A stretch of 64,000 nt of DNA from Trichostrongylus colubriformis (Eukaryota; Nematoda; Chromadorea; Rhabditida; Trichostrongylidae). The translations under genes and the position numbers were made by a program. Positions 24,970 to 37,700 of this stretch are shown here, piece by piece. Numbering within the stretch: the first letter of the stretch is position 1; each line of letters starts with the position of its first letter. The notes under the pieces were generated by a model, which was given only the letters and a program-made list of their open reading frames with translations, made no database searches and had not been told where the DNA came from. The stretch is from the NCBI GenBank assembly GCA_963978905.1, contig OZ022261.1:24735686-24799685 (forward strand). The letters are read 5' to 3'.

Positions 24970-26412
24970 GTGATTTTTTGCACTTTGATCATTTGACTGG
25001 AACACGCAATCAAATGTGAACGAGATTACTAAGACTTTTTGTCATTTCAAATTAGCCATCTCCAGTATCTTTGTCTGAGTCTTTGTTAATTTTTTTTGAA
25101 CATCATCAACATTAACGAATCTGGCAATTTCATTTGATCACAGCGGCTGTTTTTACCATCTTTGAATTCAGCATTCAGACGGAAGTATGTAGCGTGAAGC
25201 ATATGCACATTCTTTCACCTCGGATGATCCTTACTAAAGTCAAAATCGTCCCTTGTACTCATTCAGAAATAATGGGCACATGTGATCACGCCGCGCTCAT
25301 CGAACAAGTGGAGATGAACATATTGTATATTGGTATGAGAGCGTTAGAGCGTAGGGGTGTGTCGACCCTCTCCTTTGTAGGCCTGGAGGCGGGGCAAAAA
25401 GGACTTCAATATCCTTCTTGTGTCATCCAGCTTCATCACTGCTTTGTGTGTATAATGGGACGGATCTTTTAGGGTTCAAGGCTGACTTGTGCAGACAATC
25501 TTGATCTTACTTCCACGATCTGCTCAGAATTCCGTTTTATCCAAAATATTAATTATTTATTCAGTAATAATCTTATTTTGTTCCAGAGTGCTCTACCGTG
25601 CGTTAATATTTAATATTGCTTTGTTAAAGTCTTACGCAAAGGGAGCTCATGTGGAAGTTTCGAGCGCATTCAAGCGTTTCAAAGGATTGTGTCAAAGCTT
25701 TTTCTAGAATTATATATGTATATTTGGGTGTTTGCCAATGATTCTGCTTCACTTCCAATAAATACAACGCATGCATGTTCTCAAAAAGTTGCTAAACATC
25801 ATAAATCATGAGTTAGGGTCTAGGCTGGCTACTTTCTATGCGAAAAAAAATTTTAAACGCTCTCACACTTCTACTACTTTCATATTTTTTGCTGGTCTCC
25901 CGATTCCTATGCAGAGCCAGGATCCTCGTTACCCAACATCCCTGAGAAGATTTTGTAGAGGGGATGGGGAGAGTAGGTGTCATACTTTCCATTTTCCATG
26001 ACCCTTTGAGAGGGTGTATTTTTCGAAAATTTTTCTGAACGCTAGATTTTACCCCGTTTCCCGTTTCCGACCGACGGTAATCACCGCAGCAAAGACATCC
26101 GAGAGCTCAACTGAGTGGACGGATTCTGCTGGAGCTGCTGAATGAGCTTTGTAGGATAAGATGGGGCCCACATTAATTATATTGTTGTTAATGTATAAGA
26201 TAGTCGTCCGTTCATGTTGTGGGCCACAATAGGGCCCTATAAGGGGCACTATGGTATATCCCTAAAATACGACTATTTGACAGAAGTTTGGATAATCGAC
26301 ATGCCTCGTAGAAGAAGGATTTACTAGAGTGGCATTTAATATGAATGCATCACAAAAAGGGGTGTGCGAATCCAGATGTGAACGCTTCCACGCTCTCCAC
26401 TACTACTCGGCT

Positions 26413-26647
26413 GGGTGTATATCGTTAGGACAGAAACGTCGCGTGGCCGTGTTCGGCACGCGATGGGATGGTGCGAGCTTTGCGCGCCGTATTAGTTGAG
26501 TCCTGGAGCGATTACGCGTAGAATGAGGCGTAGAGCACTGTTATCGCTTCAAGACCCATCCAATCCAGACCCGCGCGCATAGCTCGCACCATCCCGTCGC
26601 GTGCCGAACACGGCCACGCGACGTTTCTGTCCTAGCGATATACACCC
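26413..26647. mobile_element. Palindromic MULE-type MITE, near-perfect copy with 9-base TSD
   Basis: Begins GGGTGTATATCGTTAGGACA and ends with its inverse; the outer 75 bases of the two arms differ at about 3 positions. Flanked by a perfect direct duplication TACTCGGCT (26404-26412 and 26648-26656). Non-coding. The 9-base duplication and long terminal inverted repeats point to Mutator-like transposases as the mobiliser. Confidence 0.85.
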
Positions 26648-26664
26648 TACTCGGCTATGGCAAG

Positions 26665-27080
26665 CCGTTCTACCGGAAGGCATCCAAAAGAGGCCTCGAT
26701 GAAAACCTCCAGGAGCCTAAACCTCCACTTTTTACGCAGATCATCCTTCTAAATTTTTTTTTCATTTTGAGCCATCTCATTTGCAGAGAGCATGTTTTTC
26801 CAGTTCTGATTTTCCTCATTATCTTTGAGTGTGTCCTCAAAGATACCAGAGAAGGTAAATTAGAGACCGCGGGATAACTGTAGGATATGAAATTAGAAGT
26901 ACTCATGTAACAGTGGAGAACGAACGAAGTAAAACGGCAAAAACCTGAGGAATATGACCGAGAAAAAACCAAGAAAAAATCGGCTGTGAACTTTTTCTTG
27001 CCCTCGCGGCAACTCCCCAGGAATGCGTGGCAGCGCGACTCGCAGAGGAGTAGGATCGTGATAAGCCTCGAGTAGCGCTT
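26665..27080 (-). repeat. 400-base interspersed repeat family, minus copy
   Basis: Starts 18 bases after the MULE-type MITE at 26413. Inverse of the family; 'GAACTTTTTCTTGCCCTCGC' region and GTAACAGTGGAGAACGAACG. The minus frame 26670-27086 (138 residues) is the repeat, not a gene. Confidence 0.5.
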
Positions 27081-27689
27081 TCTCATTGTGAGTTCCGCTA
27101 AAGATCATCTTTTATTAACTGAAATTTTCGTTAACAGAGTCTATGACTTCGCAGAACTCATTCTCTCCCTTCGTCCTCACACAACTACAAGAACAACAGA
27201 CCACACCCCCTTCTTGAAATAGTCGTTGGCATCCCCGGCAACCACGTGGTCTGCGTCCCTGTCGCACGAGCTCCATAAATTCTACACAGGGTTGGAATCT
27301 CGGTACCCACGCATTCCTGAGATTTTGGGACGATGAGCCGATCTTTAGATAAAGGTCGTCAATCAATGATCATACTTAGCATTTGTACTCAAAAACAGCG
27401 GATAATAGCTAGGAGGGACCATATGAGGCTTTTTGACGGATCCATTTCTTCTTTTCTGATTAGCCGCTTAACATCTCATTTTTTTAGCCCACCTAAGGAT
27501 ATGCCTCTTATACGGCTCCCACGAAAGAGCTATAAACTTGAAAATATCGGTACGATATTTTTTCGAGCTGTGTCGTAAGACAAGTCATTAGAGTAGTGAG
27601 TATTGGCACGAATTTCTCGAACAGCTGGTCGGTTGATAGCTATTTCAATGACCGTTTTTCGGGGTGAACGTTGAGAATGTGCGGTACGA

Positions 27690-28480
27690 AGGGGGGGGGG
27701 TTATCGTGCCGCTATGACAGAGGGGAGTACAACTCGAACGTTTATCGCTCATCATTGCCTCGTCGTCGCCATCACCATCCCCCATCGTTATCGTTGTCGT
27801 AGACGTTGTTGAACGCGTTGACGTTCAACGTTGAGTTTCCACTCCTCCAGCTATGTTTTGGCCATCTGGCATGTGGGCGGCGGCCTGCATACTGCTGCTG
27901 CAGACTTTGCCAATTGTTCCCTCTCACACTTCCCTCACTCTCATCCGCTGTCTATTGCGCCTCTTCAACATCACCGCTTTCCTTTATTCATTCGTGTCGA
28001 CACACGTTAATCGTCACACATCTTATCAGTGGTTTCATCAAAAAAAGTTCATCGGAAATGTTTTCTTGCTTACACATTAAGACAGTAACCAGTAACACTA
28101 CACACGATAGCGATATCAATGCAAAGGTCACAAAATACATGACTTCACCCTTATAATGATGACTCCACATCAATTTTCATTTCAAAATGGGATTCTGGCT
28201 ATCGTGCCTATGATTGAGACATTCTGTCCTTTCTATTTGACATTTCGGTGTGCTCTGTCGCTATTCAGTGTGTTCCTCGTTCACCAATTGAAATCTATGC
28301 CAAAAACTCATTTCCGGCCGCTTTTCAGAGGATTACATGGCGCTACCAAGCGTTCTCAATCAGCTGCTTCCTCTAGTATACAACTAGCCTCCTGAAATTC
28401 CCAGAACTACAAATATACAAATATATAGAATTACAATTCGAAGTGCTTTATCCGCATTGACATAAAGGTCTCGTAAAAAA
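27690..28480 (+). promoter_or_regulatory. Possible promoter / 5' region of the FARP-like gene
   Basis: Lies just upstream of the first recognised exon and is free of the MITE families seen on both sides. It is rich in short CGT/ACG and CATC runs around 27740-27840 and contains the dyad GTTGAACG-CGTTGA-CGTTCAAC near 27810. No TATA box or factor site can be named. Open frames here (for example MFWPSGMWAAACILLLQ at 27853) lack splice support to exon 1. Confidence 0.2.
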
Positions 28481-28592
28481 GCATGGCCGGGGTATTAGTT
28501 CAACCAGAGGAGGGAAGCTCTAAAACTTTTCCTTCGTATCCAATCATGCACAGCGCAATATTGCTGTTGTACCTGAGATTATACGATTTCAG

Positions 28593-28722
28593 AGCGGAAA
28601 TGTCGGGTATTCCGCTCGGTGTGGGTGGTCCACCACCACCCGGTATGGATACGAAACGTGGGCGACTCGTTTGTATCAAAGTCAGAATGTTGGACGATAG
28701 TGTGGCCGTGTTTCATCTTGGG
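28593..28722 (+). CDS. FARP-like exon 1: start codon and first FERM strand
   Basis: Translation from ATG at 28600 gives MSGIPLGVGGPPPPGMD followed by 'RLVCIKVRMLDDSVAVF', the first strands of the FERM F1 lobe (vertebrate FARP has a very similar 'KVQMLDD' segment). The acceptor 'gatttcag' ends 7 bases before the ATG, the spacing expected of a nematode splice-leader trans-splice site or a short 5' UTR exon; that is why I chose this start. An in-frame ATG at 28483 would add 39 residues without domain similarity. The exon ends phase 0 at donor gtacgt. Confidence 0.85.
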
Positions 28723-31700
28723 GTACGTTTTGCTTTCTCATCATTATTTTCCATTCTCGAAAATTCCACGCCACGCTTCATCGCCAATGTTTTTGATGGC
28801 TGTGCTTATTTGGCAATCCATATTCGCATCAGTTTGTCTTTTTACGTTTTGCTTGTACAGCACGGCTTTCATACGACCACACGGAAACGAGAGTAATGGC
28901 TTTGAGCGATCAATGGGCGGCCGACACAGCAAAAGCTGTTTATACGCCACTGATCAGTCAGTCGCTACCCTGGATATCAATTTACTATAGGAAGCATCTC
29001 TAAGGGTGAACAAATGGCCTACTTGAACAGGCTCAGACGGGTTGTGAAAAGTGTGCTCATAAAAATCCCGTGTACACCGGGGTACTATGTGCACATGACA
29101 TACAAACTTTTATTCAGAAGCCTTTAAGTTCGATCATAGACCTACTATTATAGATCGATTCTAGCGCCTATGTCAAGTCTAAAATGTATAAGCATATCCC
29201 CACCTACATTTCTGCCATGAATTTTCGAGTTCTTTAGAGATTTAGAAGGTCGCTTCCGAACTCTTACATTTAGACTCGGGACCGATTTTTTTCACGTGAT
29301 ATTTTGCGTGTCTTGAATAAATGAACAAAAGAATAAATTTATCCTCAATGAACGTGCAAAGTAAGGGGTGTCAAGATGATATGCAAATATGTACGTTAAG
29401 ATGGATGGAGCCCCGCCCTGCGTCGGGCGTGGCTTGCGCTGGTAGAGGGAGTCAAAGGGCTAGTATGTTATATATTGAATCTCGCAACATTGTTTTCGCT
29501 CCCTTTATTATGCTTTTATCGAACTCTGTGGAAAGGATACTACAGCTTGCTGGATTTTGCCTGTTTTCAAGATGTAGAAACACGAAGTAAATTTCGGTGA
29601 AACCTAAGAACTTTTGCTTCTGCTTTTTTACTTCAATGAAAGATTCACTGCAGCGGGGGAGGTCTGCTAGATAAGTAACTTCTAGGCATTAAATATGTGC
29701 TAATTGCTAATTCGCCTTAAATATAGGTGCTAGATCCCCGGAATCGCAGAGGATGGACAGAGCAGGCTATTAATATTCACAATAAATGTTTGATTTTCAG
29801 TGAATTTTCAGGGTAGCTATTTGTTAGGTGTTGTGAAGTGGGAAAATCTGTTTGTACGTAAAATCATCCTCACTTTACAGCACAAAGCACTTGGTCAAAC
29901 GCTATTGGATGAAGTAGCACGACATTTGAATCTTCTTGAAAATGACTACTTCGGCTTGGAATGCATTGATAATTCAGGATGCCATGTGAGTATGACGTTT
30001 TCACATCGGTCCTTCAATACGTTCAAGCTTCTTTTTTTTTACTCTGCAGTTGATTCAATTTCGTGTAATTCTCTGAGGCTCTACGCCTTCTTTCTCAGTC
30101 TCTCCACTCCTTCTCGATTATTCCTTGTTCAGAATTCGCTAGTCAATTTCTTCCCCTACGAAATGTTGTTTATGTGAACAGTGCTTACGCGCGATTGTGT
30201 GTGTGAACATAAGTCGTCGGACGGCAATTCCATGGGATTCGTTTCCCCACATCGCTTCTGAATATATGAGCAACTACATGAATTACTGGGACCATTCATA
30301 GTTTTAAAAAACAAAAATATAATGCTACCCCAACAGCAGGTACTCATTCATAAAGGTTAGCAAGGGAGAATTTACTCCACCATTACAAAAAGAAAAGCTA
30401 AAGTATTGAGTGGGTGTTGATCAATATCTGCTTGAGAGTGCGCCATGCGTTCTACTTTCACTCAGAATCGTAGGCATTTGAATGCGATATAGCCCATGAA
30501 ACGATTTTTGGAGGTCCTTTATCAACTCTTCTACCTTACAAGTATGGGACTGGTTATCCTCAACCTCTATTGATCCAGGATTTGATCTCCCGACCATGGT
30601 AGCACCACTTGCCTCTCTTCACACCTTCATTATAGCCAGTTATAATCACAGATTGAACCTTTCTTAAGAAAACTACTTGAAGTCAGAGAGTCGTGTCTGA
30701 GAAAGTTTCTCTTGAAGTGGAAATTATCAGGTAGAACAAAACCCTTCAAAAAATGATCTACGCATTAGCGGCGGAAACACTTTTTAACGAACTGCTAAGT
30801 TCACTGCTATAATGTCATCTGTATGGAGAGGCACTGGCAAGACTAGCAAAAATGAAGATTACGATTTAATTGCTTCTGGAACAATCTAGACTTTTTTGGA
30901 CCAGCTTCATTCGAGCCACATTCTCTTGGGAGTGTAGGAGAGGAGGGCAAATCGCCCGAAACCATTACATAGAACAATTTCGGGTTTAAATCACTCTGCA
31001 ATTCTGAATAAGGGTAGTATGCTCCTTTCATCTCTGAAGGATTGAGCGGCCCGAGCGTCGTAGCCTCACAGCCTTGAAGAAGTGCATTACTAGAGGGTGA
31101 AGATTAGCGCCAAGTATGGCATAAGGAATTTGCATATTGGGGGAGTCGTATTTTTCTTCGGAAAGAAAGAGTGGACGGTTTTTTTCAATTTTTTTTCTCG
31201 AGTAATTCTCATCAATCACCACTTTTAAGTGATGTCGTGCCAATGAAAAGGTCACTCTTCCTACGAAAAAAAGGTCGTCATAACTACTTCAAACATTGTA
31301 CTGTCAATAGAGTGATTGTCGATTGAGGACCTTTTAGTTATTTTTGGGTGTGGGGGGGGGGGACCATTTTAATTCGCCACCAGCACCAGTCATGAAAATT
31401 GAGAAGGGAGTTGTATATACGTATTGGTGAACAGTGAATAGAGCCAGAAAGACCGTCTTTTTTAGTGTTGGCTGGATGCGGACAAGCCAATTCTACGACA
31501 AATCAGCTCACATAGTACAGATGCAAAATTCTATTTTATCGTAAAATTCTATACACCAAATCCGATCGATCTTGAGGAAGAATACACGCGGTACGAGTTT
31601 TATAATTTTTGCGTCAAAAATTTCAAGTAGAGTGTTTATTAGGTTAGCCCGAAATTTATTGATTTTCCTCTTGACCTACGTATATTGATTTACCTCATGA

Positions 31701-34700
31701 CTTAAGAGTATTGGTTTTCTGATGACTACTATACTGACGTGCTGATGGCATTTCAATTGTTTTTATAGGTACTTATTAACGCTTCAAATTCGACGTGACT
31801 TGTCAATGGGCGAGTTGCACTGTGCCGAGACAACAGCCGCTTTGTTAGCTGCTTACCTTGTTCAGGTGATGAGCGAAAATTCAATTAATGTCATTACTGT
31901 TAATGGATACATTAATTAAAATTCATTTTCAGTCTGAATGTGGTGATTTCTCCGCTGAAGACTATCCTGATGCCACGTATCTCTCACATTCACGTTTCAT
32001 TCCTCATCAAACTATAGAATTTCAACAAAAAGTCATGGAGAATCATAAAAACTTGGTGTGAGTCTAATAAATCTCCTCAAATTAATTAGCACTCAATAAT
32101 CGTGACAAATATCCCTTCCACACTAAATCTTTTTGAACGGTGCCGCCGAGCCTGCTTTACGCTATAATGTTTCTGTTCATGTGAATTCAAATCTTTTCGG
32201 AACGTTGTCAAAGTGCGAATGGTTGACTTGGCACCTGTCGCAGCTACGTTTGTCCCCATCGGATGTGTCATCATTTGAGAATTGACATCGTGTTTTGCTG
32301 GGGGTCAGTTGTTACAAGCGGCTCCGGACACATTGAGATTACGCCGGCTTGACGGCAACTCTTGAAAGGATTGTGATCCAGTTCAACTTTGGGGATAAGT
32401 GCTTATTGTACATTGTGGCCTTATAACACATGGGTGCAGCAGGACAGTGGCTAAATGCATTGTCATTGGAAAGAGCTGAATAAGCTCTCATTGGTCGAAA
32501 TGCCCTGTGTCTTCAGCTAGCCATCCCTTTACCACCCGACTTTCCGGAAAAAAAATCCATTTGCAACTTCTTACCCAGTCATTCCATAAACCAGCACTGA
32601 GTTGAGTATAAATGGTCAGGCTAAAAATGTTGCTTAAAATGGTCACTATGCTTCAAACCTTTGCCAAAGTACTAAAACAGCGGAATAGAAATTATTCTCG
32701 CCTTCGTTTGAAATTCAGTCACTTTCGGCCTAAAAGAGGGCCCTTTCGTTGGTCTTAAGAGCGTCCTCTGTATGTCGTTTTCGCCTCTAGTGCCATCGAG
32801 AACGAACTCAGCAGATTAAAAAATTTGACCTGTGGTAATCGATGACATGGTAACAATCAATACTGGTTTCGAAATAATACGCTTTTATGTTTGCACTGTT
32901 TAATTTTCTTCTTTGGCCTCTAGTGCCATCAAGACCGAACTCAAGATCAAAAGAATCTGACCTGTGGTAATCGATGATGTGGTAACAATCAATACTGGTT
33001 TCGAAATAATAGGCTTTATGTTTGTACTATTTAATGTTCTTCAACTTTACAAATAAGTCTTTCTAACCTTCGCGGTTTTGATCTTTGGCTTTTCGGTATT
33101 CTGCAATTTCTTTTCTCAAGTTCATCCATATATATCGATTTCCTTCCCTTCATTTATGTGAGGGACCTCTAAGTGACTTCCTTACTTTATCTTTGAAGTC
33201 ATAGATATTGAGGTACTGAACCTCGAATGTAAAGTCACGGCTGGGAATAGGTGTGGCTGGAATGTGTTCGCCGTGGCGCCATTGCAATACGGCTTGCATT
33301 GCCGAACGGAACAAAACGCGTGTGTTTCGTCGGGGAACGGGAAAGTTATATGGCCAGGACTCATTCAACATAATAGCAGTTGTTCAAGCATCGATTTTTG
33401 CGGACTTTACGCTGGACCCGATGATGATGATGTTGCATAATGAAAACATTTCAAACGGATGAATGAGAGAGGCATCCGTTCGTTAAACAATAACGGAAGG
33501 AGAAAATTGGTCCAGTTCGCCCTATTATTGCGCGGTAAGTGTCCCAATAAGAAATCGTCACGGTAATTGCCGCTGCCGAGCATATTTTGCATCAGGATTA
33601 AGCTGACACCATCGTGTTATCGAGAGAATGCAAAAGAGGTGAACCCTCTTTCCTCTGATTAACGGACATTTTGGAGTCCATTTGAAAGTCGCGCGCGAAA
33701 CGCATCGATTTTCCTGCTCTGTCTGCACCCTCTCTGAAAGACACCGCTAGGAGTAGGGAAAAAGTGAGAGCTGTGGAGACATATCCACTGTGAATGAACA
33801 TTTAGTTCAAGGGAGATGATCTGTGGATAAACTCCCACGGGAAAGCACGACTTGGGGTCTTTATCGCAATCTCGCTGCGTCGCCATTCATATCCTAGGCG
33901 AGTTGCTGCGAAGATGGGGCTGTGTGCGTCCCTCTGCCGTCTGCATCTACCCCACCGGCTAATGATGCTGAGGGGCGGAAGGGAAGAAGTGGGGAGTAGG
34001 GTATTGGAGTTTCTATTTATCGGGTTTTTGTTCGTTTTATTCCCTTCCTTACTGTTGCACTACTGAACACCTCGATCTTAATATCCCACAATCTACCGAA
34101 ATTACCACTTACAGTGCCTTCAGTACTCGCTCCCATCCCCTCCCCTTTTGTCTTCACCTTACACAGGCTCAGCAATTACCAACCTTACACACTGGGTAAG
34201 CGTTCCATGGTGCTTCACAGATGTGGTTCTCGAGATTGTGAACTCCTCGCTCATGTTGCTCTCAGCGCTGTTCCTCTGCACCTACGGAATTCCATATGTT
34301 TTCAATAGGTTGTTGTGCGATGGTCCGGAATCCACAGCCAATTTTCTTGAAAATCCAAGCACGAGCCTTTGAAACTTCTCGATATTGCCGCCTATTTGAG
34401 ATCAAAGGCTAACTCAAAAGACCTAAATTTTCATGCGGAAGCGGCAAAAAACAATCACCACAATCAGTTATCGCAAACAGCTCCTTTCCAGTGCCGATTT
34501 CTTATCGAATCTTCCGATTTTATCGGTCTTCTCACCCAGTTCTAATGCCGTTGACTTTGGTGATTTCCCTCAAGGGCGTGTGTCATGAGGGCAGAAAGTT
34601 TGCATGGCTACATGTGGCGCGGTGCGTGCGAGGAAGGGGTGCCGTATGTAGTCGGGTCCTCGAGCGATTGTCGTGCTCTACGTCTAAAATATGCTAAATC

Positions 34701-37700
34701 AATAGTAATGGCACACACTCGTACTCTTAATGCTGCTTTGGAGAAGAGGAATCCAGGGCTTGACTCTCTGTGTATGAGAGGAAGCTCCTGGTACACTTTC
34801 TGAGCAGATGGGTGAGGCCTATGAGGCCTAATTCACTTAGTGTGACAGGATGTAACCAACGATTCCTTACAACGTTCAGTTTTGAAGTCAATGACTCTGA
34901 AGGGAGGATAATTTTTGCACGTGGATCGGTGCCATCTTTTTGTGACACATTTCCACGATAACTGATGGTTACGTTCGAATTCAATCGGTAGACAATCAAT
35001 GCAATTCATCAAAGTACAGCCGCTTTGAATATATTGCGTTGAGTCATTCAAAAGTTGACTCACCCTAAAAATCTATTCAAAGGCTACCGTCTGATGACGA
35101 AAACGTTCCAAAACATGTGTTGACGCGAAAGGTGTGTTCATCTTGAAGAAAAAAAAACTAGTGGCGCTGACAATACACCAAATGGAATTCAACGGGTAAT
35201 GAAATAACGGCACATGATTAAAGGAACATCAACCAACGATTCAAACAGCCCATTGAGGCTTGTTACTTCGGGGTGAAACGGGAAACTTAACGGAAATTTG
35301 TTACAATTATGCTGAGTCATGGGCAAAAGTTTTGGTCTCATTGTAGCATACTTGTAAATCAGCAGTCATCAAAAATCAAAAAATATCAAAATCAATCAAC
35401 TGAAATGCTTTAAGATGGTAAAAATAAAGGGGTCAATGTGGGCTGAGCTTGAGACGCAGCATGACCCAATATTCGTGTATTGCGCAAAATTACACCACAC
35501 ACACCTAACATGTAAAAGAGCTGCCACCAGGGCACACCGGGAGTCGAGAATTCCTCGACAGAGGGGGGGGGGTTCGTACATATTTGACCGGACAGGATGG
35601 GGGTCGCACCTGCAGGGGCCAACGATATGCACTGAAATACTTTCAATAAGGAGATGAGAAACAAAGGTGTTTTACTGCGGCCCGTGTGAGGAAATGTGAA
35701 ATAAACATTTTCTTCTCAGGTATGAATAGCACAGCAATGAAACACATTGCAACTATACAATCTGGCAATAGTTTTTGGTATTGTAGAGGTCAAATAAGGT
35801 ACGGTCGTATGAAGCGGCAATCTTCCTCAACACCTGGCAGAGCCCTGCCTCCCGTCTTCATTCCCAAAGCATGTAATATCAATGAAGGTTTTTTCACATA
35901 CAAAGAAGGATAATGTGAGCTTCAGCTGACGCTATATTGCATCTCTCCCTGAACACACATTGACCTGGATAAACATTTGACGCTTATCAGCCCATTTTGG
36001 GATATGCCGCGATTTCCACTTTCACAGATCCACACTGTGATTTGATCGATATAATGAGTTACTTGTGCCAGCAGCTGTACAGGTCAGGGGTTTCTCGTCC
36101 GGGCCTAGTTCGGTACATGGGATAGTGGAATTACGGACTGCAGTGATCCGGGAAATGATCTCCGGACAGTGTGGAGGCGCCACTCAGAAAAGTATCAACC
36201 CTCTAATTCATTTATGACAGGAGCTGTAAAATAGTTGAAAATGAACAGTGAAAAGTAAAAAAAGAAAGCAAAAGCAAAAGGAAAAGTAAAAAAGTAAAAA
36301 ATAAATACAAAAGATTCATTATTTCATGACACTGTTTACAGAGGAATGAGTCCTGGTGAAAGCGATTTTGCAATGCTAGAAGTGGCACGACGATGTGATT
36401 TTTATGGCATCAAATTACATCCAGCGAAGGTACTACGTTACTCGATGATTCTATCTATCCATTACTTTTTCACTATTTTGTAGTTTTTTTCGTAGTCTTG
36501 GTCAAGTTTTTCACGAACTCTCGGTATCATGTAGAAATCAATTGGTTTTTTTTTCTAGACCTTAAAAGTGTACCAGTATTGCTTGCCCTTAAATACGTTG
36601 TTAATTGATTAACGTTGTTTACCAATATATCGTACACTAAAAATACCTTCTGAATTCTATTGGAATTCAAAGCTTAGTTTTATGTACCCTTTGTTTATTT
36701 TTGCAATTATTTTACTCATTTGTGTATTGTATGCTACTGCTTACCGCGACGCGGTCACAATCGATCCGTTGCCCAGCTGATGGGCGTGGTCGCGATTTCG
36801 CGCCTCGTAAGTACCAGTAGCCCCCACCTTCTTTGAAATGGAGTAGTGAAGGGGCGAGGGAACGATATGTATTGTATCGAGGATTTCTGGGGTACATTAT
36901 TCAACACTCGTTAGCACACAGTAAATTATCATACGCTACTCGGGAAAAGATAACCGCACTTGAGCCGCGTTCATACTTCGCGCCGGCAGGGCGTGGCTGC
37001 GTTCACACGTAGCGAGGCAGAGTGTCACAGGCGGAGGCGAAGAGACACGCAGTCACGTCTTGCTGTCGGCACCCCCAAGTATGAACGCGGTATTACGCCA
37101 GTGCTTTTGGAGGAGACCCTTAATTATCACATATCCGCAACAAATTTGAGCTAGTGCATTTCTAGGTGGCGCCAAAAATGGATGTCGGAATTAACAATAT
37201 CGGATCCTGTGAATCTAATAGATTCACAAAATTTACGAGCAAATTTTGTAAAGAGCAATAAACCGTTGTTTTTAAACGTCGAATAAATAGTGCGAAGAAT
37301 TAGAAATTTGTTATTTCGAATTAGTTAACCACACTGAGTTATACATATATTCCACTGCAGGGTGAGCATGTGCGAAGCTTTTTTTTCATTTCTACTTATT
37401 ATACATTCATTTTTCATTTATGCTCGGCTAGCTGAAGTTGTTGTTCGTTGTTTCTCGTTGAGCCATGTCGTAACGCGAGTTTTCTCAGATCTCACATGTG
37501 TGATGTGACGATTTGTAATAGCAGAATGATGAATGACCCCACACGCTTCCACGGCCATTACACCATCTATTAAAAAGTCTTTGAAATGACAAGCAGTTGA
37601 TGTACGGAAGAAAAGAGAGAAGCTCAGTGAAAAAATAAGTGAAAAAAGGAGAAAAAGTTTAGAGGAAGGCTTGAAAGGATTGCGACGAAACTCTGCCAGA

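Larger units (their letters stand above)
13224..27690. other. Intergenic, repeat-rich, no supported gene
   Basis: Contains the MITEs and fold-back element listed. Frames at 13728-14066, 20555-20881 and 25134-25472 are over 100 residues but have no motif, no clear splice context and unremarkable composition. 22190-22840 carries two inverted copies of TTAACCCATTG-type sequence (about 22238 and 22822), possibly a diverged MITE. Confidence 0.5.
32058..36341 (+). other. 4.3-kb intron of the FARP-like gene
   Basis: Between exons 5 and 6. Holds the tandem duplication, a 400-base family copy, a MULE half-copy, the interrupted 190-base repeat and the weak minus-strand exon candidate. Confidence 0.85.
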
